Positions 58,358 through 64,000 of a DNA stretch of 64,000 bases are shown here, piece by piece. Under the pieces are notes generated by a model. It worked only from the letters and a program-made list of their open reading frames with translations, was not told the DNA's origin and did no database searches. Made by a program: the position numbers and the translations under genes. This DNA is from Massilia phosphatilytica. GTDB lineage: Bacteria > Pseudomonadota > Gammaproteobacteria > Burkholderiales > Burkholderiaceae_D. The stretch's first letter is position 1, and the number at the start of each line of letters is the position of its first letter. The stretch covers positions 124,001-188,000 of the forward strand of contig NZ_PUIP01000005.1 in the NCBI RefSeq assembly GCF_002968015.1, read 5' to 3'.

Positions 58358-59842
58358 TCACGCCCCGTTCGAAATATCGATCAGTACGCTCTTGACGCGC
58401 AGGCATGCCTCGTACGCCTCGCGCCCGAGATCCTTGCCGAAGCCGGAACGCTTGTAGCCGCCGGTCGGGATCACGAAGTCGGATGTGCGTCCATACCGGT
58501 TGACCCACACGGTGCCCGCCTCGATGCCGCGCGCCATCCTCAATGCGCAGCCGATATCGGCGGTATGGACGCCCGCGGCCAGTCCATATTCGGGATGATC
58601 GGCGAGCGCCAGCGCCTCCTCCTCGTCATCGAACAGTTGGACCGTGATCACGGGGCCGAAAATCTCGCGCTGCACCGCTTCCATCCCGCTCTGCACGCGG
58701 GTCAGGATCGTCGGCTGGTAGTAAGCGCCGCCGGGCCCCGCCTCGAAGGCGCGCCCGCCCGTCACGATCTCGCCGCCCTGCGCGACGGTGCGCTGCACGA
58801 TGCCGTGGATGCGTTCCATCTGGGGCGGCGAAATGATGGGCGCCAGGGTTGCTTCCGGGTCCCAGGTCGCGCCCGGCCTGAGTTCGGCGAACATCGCGGC
58901 GAGCCGTTCGATGAACTGCGCGCCGATCGCTCGCTGCACGATCAGGCGCGAGCCGGCATTGCAGACCTGCCCGGCATTCAGCGTGATGGCGCGGGCGACG
59001 GTGCGCGCCGTCTTGTCGAGATCGGGCACGTCGGCAAACACGACTTGCGGACTCTTGCCGCCCAGCTCGAGCGTGACCGGCTTCGTGCCGTTTTCCGCGC
59101 ATGCCGTCATGATCGCGGCGCCGGTCGCGGTCGATCCGGTGAACGTGACCTTGGCGATGCGCGGATGGCGGCACAGCGCGGCGCCGGTGGTGCGGCCGTC
59201 GCCCTGCACCACGTTGAACAAGCCCTTCGGCAATCCCGCCTCGATGGCCAGTTCGGCCAGACGCAAGGTGCTGTACGGCGTCATCTCGGACGGCTTGACC
59301 ACGACCGCGTTACCCGCCGCCAGGGCCGGGGCGATCTTCCATGACGTCGTCACCAGCGGAAAATTCCAGGGGATGATCGCACCGATCACGCCGTACGGTT
59401 CCGTGATCGTCATGCCGAGATGATCGATGGCGGTCGCCGCCACGGCGCCGCCCGCCTTGTCGGCCCACTCGGCGAAGAAACGGATGCCTTCCGCGGTGAA
59501 CGGCACGTCCCACGCGCACGCATCGCGCAGTGGCCGGGTCGAACACACCGCTTCCAGCGGCGCCAGCGTCGCGGCGTCGGCCTCGACCAGGTCCGCCCAG
59601 CGCCGCAGCACGCGCGCGCGCTCGCGCGGCGCGCGGCTGGCCCAGTCGCTGGTCTTGAACGCGCGCCAGGCATCCTGTACCGCCTGGTCGACGATGTCCT
59701 CGTCCGCCACCGGCAGGCCGCCGCACGACACGCCGTCGGACGGACGCCTCGTGTCGAGCGTGGCGGCGCCGCCCTCGACATGACGGCCACCGATAAAATG
59801 TGCATTGCGCAGGACAATGCGATCCGGATCCATGTTTTCCAT
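58358..59842 (-). CDS. NAD(P)-dependent aldehyde dehydrogenase
   Basis: The 494-residue enzyme has all class motifs: the catalytic Cys in NAGQVCNAGSRL (about residue 293), the general-base Glu in TLELGGKSPQVV, the oxyanion Asn in IPWNFPLVT, and the cofactor motif VTFTGSTATGAAI. It oxidises an amino- or hydroxy-aldehyde to the acid in the cytoplasm. Relatives act on succinate semialdehyde, gamma-glutamyl-aldehydes and aspartate semialdehyde (DoeC). Its place between aspartoacylase-family and OCD genes suggests a diamino-acid-derived semialdehyde. A second ATG nine bases downstream is also a possible start. Confidence 0.93.
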   Translation of the reverse strand: MENMDPDRIVLRNAHFIGGRHVEGGAATLDTRRPSDGVSCGGLPVADEDIVDQAVQDAWRAFKTSDWASRAPRERARVLRRWADLVEADAATLAPLEAVCSTRPLRDACAWDVPFTAEGIRFFAEWADKAGGAVAATAIDHLGMTITEPYGVIGAIIPWNFPLVTTSWKIAPALAAGNAVVVKPSEMTPYSTLRLAELAIEAGLPKGLFNVVQGDGRTTGAALCRHPRIAKVTFTGSTATGAAIMTACAENGTKPVTLELGGKSPQVVFADVPDLDKTARTVARAITLNAGQVCNAGSRLIVQRAIGAQFIERLAAMFAELRPGATWDPEATLAPIISPPQMERIHGIVQRTVAQGGEIVTGGRAFEAGPGGAYYQPTILTRVQSGMEAVQREIFGPVITVQLFDDEEEALALADHPEYGLAAGVHTADIGCALRMARGIEAGTVWVNRYGRTSDFVIPTGGYKRSGFGKDLGREAYEACLRVKSVLIDISNGA

Positions 59843-59868
59843 TTTCCATCCTTTCCAGTCGGTTCACC

Positions 59869-60837
59869 TCAGCCCAGTAACCTGCCCAGGCGCACCACCG
59901 TCACGCCGGGGCGCAACTGGCGCACCGACGGCATCACCAGCACGCAATCCGGATACGGCGTCGTCACCGGTTTCCCGTCGCGCCAGCCGATCACGGTGCC
60001 GGCTTCGGGAAAGGTCTCCAGTCCGGTGTAGGCGCCGGCAAACTTGAAATCCATGGTGGGCGCGACGACGGGCTCGGTGACGCGCACGACCCTGGTCTCC
60101 GCCGGGGCGGGCCGGCGCCAGTCCACGGGCACGTCGGCGCGGTCGGCGCTGCCGGTCAGTTCGAGGAAGCGCGACACGGCGTCGCGGGCGACGTCCGCCG
60201 CGTCCGCTTCCCAGTGCTGGCCGCACTCGACGATCAGCGCGCACTTCGGGCTGGCGGGATCGCCAAAGCCGGCGTAGTCGCGCAAGCGTCTGCCTTCGGG
60301 GTGGCCGTCGTCGCTGATGATCCATTCCGGCGTACCCATGCGGCGCGCCAGGGCGATGCTTTTTTCGAGTGGGCCGCTGACGGCCAGCGGCGCGCAGGTC
60401 TCGTGCATGGAGTGCAGGTCGAGCAGGTAATCGACGGTGTCGACCAGCGGACGCATTTGCCGTGCCCGGCGCAGCTCGATGCCATCGCGGCCGGCATCGT
60501 CCAGCACGGATTCGCTCCACAGGCGGTTCAGATCATGGTCCAGGAAGCGCGAGGCGTCCGGATCGGCGGGATCGAAACGGTGGTAGGCGTCGACATTGGC
60601 AAACGACAGGGTCAGCTTGCCCCTGCGCGGACGCACCCCGAGGTCGAGCAGGTCCTTGACGGCGATGGCGCCGCTCACTTCGTTGCCGTGGGTGAGCGCG
60701 TTGATCATGACGTGCGGCCCTGGCACGCCGCTGTCGAAGGTGTACATGTAGGGGATGCCGGTATTGCCCTCGGCATAAGGACGGATATCAGGGAAACCGG
60801 CTTCGATCGGGTAAGGGGTCAGCATGGCTTGGCTCAT
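59869..60837 (-). CDS. Succinylglutamate desuccinylase / aspartoacylase family zinc hydrolase
   Basis: The 322-residue M14-like amidohydrolase has the zinc ligands His and Glu in ALTHGNEVSGA (about residues 49-52) and the third His in DLHSMHE (about 141). The catalytic Glu lies in LIVECGQHWE. Such enzymes remove an acyl group from an N-acyl amino acid; DoeB/EutE of ectoine degradation is in this family. It is 24 bases after the DSD1 gene and 26 before the aldehyde dehydrogenase gene. Deacylation of an N-acyl diamino acid in the cytoplasm is the likely step. Confidence 0.9.
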   Translation of the reverse strand: MSQAMLTPYPIEAGFPDIRPYAEGNTGIPYMYTFDSGVPGPHVMINALTHGNEVSGAIAVKDLLDLGVRPRRGKLTLSFANVDAYHRFDPADPDASRFLDHDLNRLWSESVLDDAGRDGIELRRARQMRPLVDTVDYLLDLHSMHETCAPLAVSGPLEKSIALARRMGTPEWIISDDGHPEGRRLRDYAGFGDPASPKCALIVECGQHWEADAADVARDAVSRFLELTGSADRADVPVDWRRPAPAETRVVRVTEPVVAPTMDFKFAGAYTGLETFPEAGTVIGWRDGKPVTTPYPDCVLVMPSVRQLRPGVTVVRLGRLLG

Positions 60838-60861
60838 GGTGATGAGGGATTGGCGTTCGGA

Positions 60862-62022
60862 TTACCAGCCCTGGAAGCGCGGCCACACCGCGTCGATCGC
60901 GCTGGCGGCGCCGGCGACGACGTGGTACCGGTCGTGCTGGGCACAGGTCGCGCAGGCATGGTTCGGCAAGATGCGCAACAAGGTACCGACGGGGAAATAC
61001 GGGGTCTTCGCCGGGTCGCGCGAGCGGTGCGCGATGACGCCGTGTTCCTGGTTGGCGTCGACCATGATGATGTCGTCCAGCAGCGCGCCATTCACGTCGC
61101 ACACGGCGCCGTAGCCCTGGTCCACGCGCTGGCGGCCGGTGCCCCGGTCGCGCGACATCGCCATCCAGCCGGCGTCCACGATGGTCCATCCCTTTTCCTT
61201 CTGGTGGCCGATGACGGAGGCCAGCACGGACACCGCGATGTCCCGCGGCGCGACGACGCCAAGTCCGTTCATCACCAGGTCGCCGAACACGAACACCCCG
61301 GCCCGCACTTCCGTCACGCCCGCCAGGTCGGTGGCGAAGTAGGCGGTGGGCGTGGAACCGACACTGACTTCGGGGCAGGCATGACCCTGTTCGCGCAGGG
61401 CCCGTGCGCACCCTGCCGCCGCATCGCGTTCCTGGCGCGCCATCGCGGCGATGTCTTCGGTGGACGTGCACGAATAGGAGTTGCCTGCGTGGGTCATGAC
61501 GCCTTTCAGGGTCAGCCCGCCTGCGGCCAGGCGCTGCGCGATGGCGAGCAGCTCGCCGGACCCCGGCTGTACGCCGGAGCGATGGCCGTCGCAATCGATT
61601 TCGATCATGACCTGCGGCCTGGCCGCGCGCCCCACCGCGTACGCGGCGAGCGCGTCAGCCATCTCGACGCTGTCCAGGATCACGGTCAGCGCCGCGCCGC
61701 GCGCGCACAGGTCGAACACATGCGCGAATTTGTTCGGGACGATGCCCACGGCGTACAGGATGTCGGTGAAGCCGTGGCCGAAAAAGTATTCCGCCTCCTT
61801 GAGCGTCGACACCGTGACGGGGCCGGTGTCGGCGCCGATGGTCCGGCGTACCACGTCGACCGACTTGCTGGTCTTGACGTGCGGGCGAAACGCCACGCCG
61901 AGCTGCGCAAGATGGCTGCGCATGCGCGCGATGTTGTGATCCATTTTCAGCTGATCGAGAAGCAGCGCGGGCGTTTCCAGTGTGCGCAAATCCTTCGCGT
62001 CGGCCGGCTGTGACATATCCAT
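60862..62022 (-). CDS. DSD1-family PLP enzyme (D-threonine/hydroxyaspartate aldolase or D-serine dehydratase type)
   Basis: The 386-residue fold-type III enzyme has the PLP lysine in FRPHVKTSKS (about residue 50) and a barrel with ALTVILDSVE and MIEIDCDGHRSG. The C-terminal zinc site is LPNHACATCAQHD, with His-x-Cys as in D-threonine aldolase and D-serine dehydratase. Relatives include BhcC, which cleaves beta-hydroxyaspartate to glycine and glyoxylate. It is the first gene of the long minus-strand series and has an AGAGGAT ribosome-binding site. It is divergent from the LysR gene at 62125. Confidence 0.9.
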   Translation of the reverse strand: MDMSQPADAKDLRTLETPALLLDQLKMDHNIARMRSHLAQLGVAFRPHVKTSKSVDVVRRTIGADTGPVTVSTLKEAEYFFGHGFTDILYAVGIVPNKFAHVFDLCARGAALTVILDSVEMADALAAYAVGRAARPQVMIEIDCDGHRSGVQPGSGELLAIAQRLAAGGLTLKGVMTHAGNSYSCTSTEDIAAMARQERDAAAGCARALREQGHACPEVSVGSTPTAYFATDLAGVTEVRAGVFVFGDLVMNGLGVVAPRDIAVSVLASVIGHQKEKGWTIVDAGWMAMSRDRGTGRQRVDQGYGAVCDVNGALLDDIIMVDANQEHGVIAHRSRDPAKTPYFPVGTLLRILPNHACATCAQHDRYHVVAGAASAIDAVWPRFQGW

Positions 62023-62107
62023 GGTTATCCTCTGGTCGTTCGGAAGCCTTGCGAAGCATTATGTTGCGTAGTCATTCAATTGTGGTTAAATTAATCGGAT
62101 TACTACA

Positions 62108-62122
62108 TTAAGCTGTACTTAA
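62108..62122. promoter_or_regulatory. Inverted repeat at the LysR start (T-N11-A type)
   Basis: TTAAG-CTGTA-CTTAA is a perfect 5-5-5 inverted repeat containing a T-N11-A core. It ends two bases before the ATG of the LysR gene, in the divergent region with the DSD1 operon. An autorepression site is likely. Confidence 0.5.
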
Positions 62123-62124
62123 TA

Positions 62125-63030
62125 ATGCTCGTACTCGACGACGTCCGCTTCTTCCAGATCCTGGTCAGGGCCGGTAGCATGGTGGCTGCCGCGCGCGAAC
62201 TGAACGTGTCGCCGCCGGCCATCACGCAAAGGCTGCAGCAGATCGAGGCAAAGCACGGCGTCCGCCTGATCGACCGCTCGACCCGGCGCATGCAACTGAC
62301 GGATGAAGGCGAGCTGATGTACGAAAAAGGTGCGCTGATCTGCGCGGAAGCCGACGCCTTGATGGACATGCTCGCGGCCCGCACCGGCGCGGTGACGGGG
62401 CACTTGCGCGTGAGCGCACCGTTCGGCTTCAGCCGCCGCCACCTCGCGCCGCTGGTGGCCGACTTCCATACCCGCCATCCGTCACTGAAGATATCGCTGA
62501 CGGTGACCGACAACCCGAGCCTGCACGATGCCGGTACGGCCGACGTCATGTTCCACATCGGCGAACTGCACGACTCGAGCATGGTGCGTTACACGATTGC
62601 GCCGAACGACCGGCTGCTGTGCGCGGCGCCGAAGTACGTGCGCAGGCGCGGCGTGCCTGCCGTGCCCGAGGACCTGGCGGCTCACGAGTGCATCACGCTG
62701 CGCGAGAACAACGAGGATGTGAGCTTGTGGAAGTTCACACGTGGGAAGGCGAGCCGGCATGTGCGCATCGAGCCGTCGCTCATGTCGAACGACGGCGAGA
62801 TCGTCTGCCAGTGGGCGATGCAGGGCAAAGGCATCATCGTGCGCTCGGAGTGGGACGTGGCCGATGCGCTGAAATCGGGAAAACTGGTGCGCCTGTTGCC
62901 GGATTGGGAACTGGCGCCGGCCGGCGTGGTGGCGCTGGTCCCCCAGAGCAAGGGCATGTCGGCCCGCGTCAAGGCCTTCCTCGATTTCGTCCACGGCCAT
63001 TTCTCGCCGCAGCCGCCGTGGCGCCGCTGA
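62125..63030 (+). CDS. LysR-family transcriptional regulator
   Basis: The 301-residue protein has a LysR winged helix (VRFFQILVRAGSMVAAAREL, VSPPAITQRLQQIEAKHGV). Its effector domain is of the group that ends with a basic or aromatic tail (SPQPPWRR). It belongs to the DsdC/GcvA-like part of the family by its N-terminal region. Divergence from the DSD1-type gene, with a symmetric site between, makes it the likely regulator of the catabolic operon. No clear ribosome-binding site precedes the ATG. It is convergent with the Lrp gene. Confidence 0.92.
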   Translation: MLVLDDVRFFQILVRAGSMVAAARELNVSPPAITQRLQQIEAKHGVRLIDRSTRRMQLTDEGELMYEKGALICAEADALMDMLAARTGAVTGHLRVSAPFGFSRRHLAPLVADFHTRHPSLKISLTVTDNPSLHDAGTADVMFHIGELHDSSMVRYTIAPNDRLLCAAPKYVRRRGVPAVPEDLAAHECITLRENNEDVSLWKFTRGKASRHVRIEPSLMSNDGEIVCQWAMQGKGIIVRSEWDVADALKSGKLVRLLPDWELAPAGVVALVPQSKGMSARVKAFLDFVHGHFSPQPPWRR

Positions 63031-63046
63031 GCGAGCACCGGCCCGC

Positions 63047-63550
63047 TCATTCCCAGCTGTTCTTCGCGCCGATGATGACCCGCAGCGGCACGTCGCGCCG
63101 GGCGAGCGGCTCGCGCAGGACGATACGGCTGGAGAATTTTGCGATGCCGAGTTCGGCGTCCAGCAGGCGCTCCATCAACGCCTGGAAATGCGCCACGCCG
63201 GGCGCGACGATTTTCAGCAGGTAGTCGTAGCCGCCGCAGATGTTGTAGCATTCGACGATTTCTCCATACCTCGCGGCGCCCGCTTCGAATTTGCGCAAGT
63301 CGTGCGTGCGATGGCTGGCGAGCGTCACTTCGCAAAACACGGTGACATGGGCGCCCAGCTTGTCCAGCGCGACCTCGGCGCCGTAGCCCTGGATCACGCC
63401 GGCTTCCTGCAACTGCCTGGTCCGCGCCAGGCACGGGCTTTCGCTGAGACCGACACGCTTCGCAAGATCGACGTTCGAACAGCGCCCCTCGCGCTGCAAG
63501 TGCTCGAGGATCTTGATGTCGAACTGGTCAAGGGAGGTTGAGCTGTCCAT
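63047..63550 (-). CDS. Lrp/AsnC-family transcriptional regulator
   Basis: The 167-residue protein has an AsnC helix-turn-helix (DIKILEHLQREGRCSNVDLA, RVGLSESPCLARTRQL). A RAM effector domain follows (about 75-150) with ECYNICGGYDYLLKIVAPG, where amino acids bind at the dimer interface. The family responds to amino acids and often controls adjacent catabolic genes. It lies 13 bases downstream of the aminotransferase gene on the same strand, so the two are probably co-transcribed. Ectoine-degradation clusters carry such a regulator in the same company. Confidence 0.93.
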   Translation of the reverse strand: MDSSTSLDQFDIKILEHLQREGRCSNVDLAKRVGLSESPCLARTRQLQEAGVIQGYGAEVALDKLGAHVTVFCEVTLASHRTHDLRKFEAGAARYGEIVECYNICGGYDYLLKIVAPGVAHFQALMERLLDAELGIAKFSSRIVLREPLARRDVPLRVIIGAKNSWE

Positions 63551-63563
63551 GGATCGATTCCGC

Positions 63564-64000
63564 CTACGGCGCCGCCGTCAACGCTTCGTCCAGCGCGGCG
63601 ATCACCATGCCTGCCTGTTCGGCCGTCAGGACCAGCGGCGGCCGGATCTTGAGCACGTTGTGCCCCATCGCGCAGGCACTGAGCAGGACGCCCTGGTCGC
63701 GCATATGGTTGACGACGCGGGTCGTGAGCTCGCGGTCCGGCGTGCGCGCCGCGCGGTCGGAGACCAGTTCGACCCCGACGAACATGCCCACGCCACGGAC
63801 GTCGCCGATGGCGGCATGGCGGCCGGCCAGCTCGGCGATACCGTCGCGCAGCAGCTTGCCGACCTGGGCGGCATGCTGCACCAGGCCCTCCTTGGCTATC
63901 GTGTCCAGCACGGCCAGTGCCGCCGCGCACGAGACGGTATTTCCGGCGAAGGTGTTGAAGTAGCGCGAATTCTTGCCGAACTGCGCGAGCGCATCGGCCG
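63564..64000 (-). CDS. Class III aminotransferase, C-terminal part (5' end outside window)
   Basis: The frame runs off the window edge; about 145 C-terminal residues are present. The visible part starts ALAQFGKNSRYFNTFAGNTV, which holds the conserved Thr/Asn region after the PLP lysine. It continues with GDVRGVGMFVGVELVSD and ends NVLKIRPPLVLT, standard for omega-amino-acid aminotransferases. It would move an amino group from a diamino acid or omega-amino acid to a keto acid. It precedes the Lrp gene in one unit. The PLP lysine itself is outside the window. Confidence 0.9.
   Translation of the reverse strand, partial: ADALAQFGKNSRYFNTFAGNTVSCAAALAVLDTIAKEGLVQHAAQVGKLLRDGIAELAGRHAAIGDVRGVGMFVGVELVSDRAARTPDRELTTRVVNHMRDQGVLLSACAMGHNVLKIRPPLVLTAEQAGMVIAALDEALTAAP

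Noticed and set aside
1..64000. tRNA, rRNA, CRISPR arrays, insertion sequences, prophage or integrase genes, replication origin
   Set aside because: Looked for and not seen. The gene junctions at 32.8 kb and 55.4 kb show rearrangement, but without recognisable transposase or terminal repeats.

Overview
The window is a GC-rich chromosomal segment with densely packed genes, many ATGA stop/start overlaps, four TonB-receptor or efflux blocks and Burkholderiales-type gene neighbourhoods. It most resembles a betaproteobacterium of the Oxalobacteraceae (Massilia-like). That placement is inferred from gene content and base composition, because no rRNA or other marker gene is present. I saw no tRNA, rRNA, CRISPR array, insertion sequence or prophage gene.

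Layout. 0-3.5 kb: end of a flavoprotein monooxygenase, an HD-domain/cupin gene pair, and an AhpD-like gene divergent from a MocR regulator. 3.5-8.6 kb: a four-gene ABC export operon with three adaptor units, all joined by ATGA overlaps. 8.6-9.9 kb: small secreted proteins, including two tandem paralogs with a symmetric six-cysteine pattern. 10.2-20.3 kb: a complete non-phosphorylative L-fucose catabolic cluster, all on the minus strand. It has permease, mutarotase, dehydrogenase, lactonase, UxaA-type dehydratase in two subunits, SDR, FAH-type hydrolase and lactate dehydrogenase, plus a GntR regulator with two winged helices. Two transcription units start next to nearly identical 24-bp elements. 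20.4-23.3 kb: a propeller-sensor diguanylate cyclase. 23.3-32.8 kb: LysR/MFS pairs (one LysR carries an internal stop), a glutathione transferase, a bestrophin, a glyoxalase-fold protein, a GH43 glycosidase and a TauE/SafE exporter. 32.7-38.7 kb: a TonB receptor translationally overlapped with a GAF-PAS-PAS-GGDEF protein, and a membrane acyltransferase-like protein.

38.9-52.7 kb is a metal-handling island. HupE plus an anchor protein face a TonB receptor, a DUF4198 protein and a small periplasmic protein. A copper-resistance series follows (outer-membrane factor, Tat-exported multicopper oxidase, two Cys/His-rich DUF2946-like proteins, CusF-like protein, CopC, CopD), then another TonB receptor. 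A short element is shared upstream of the HupE gene and both TonB genes.

52.7-64 kb is an amino-acid-type catabolic cluster: outer-membrane channel, hydroxyacid dehydrogenase, cupin, a decayed peptide-type ABC transporter whose binding protein survives, ornithine-cyclodeaminase family protein, aldehyde dehydrogenase, aspartoacylase family hydrolase and DSD1-type PLP enzyme. It is read away from a LysR regulator. An Lrp regulator and a class III aminotransferase (cut by the window edge) follow. The gene set resembles degradation of an N-acylated diamino acid such as an ectoine or hydroxyectoine product, but the substrate is not settled by sequence.
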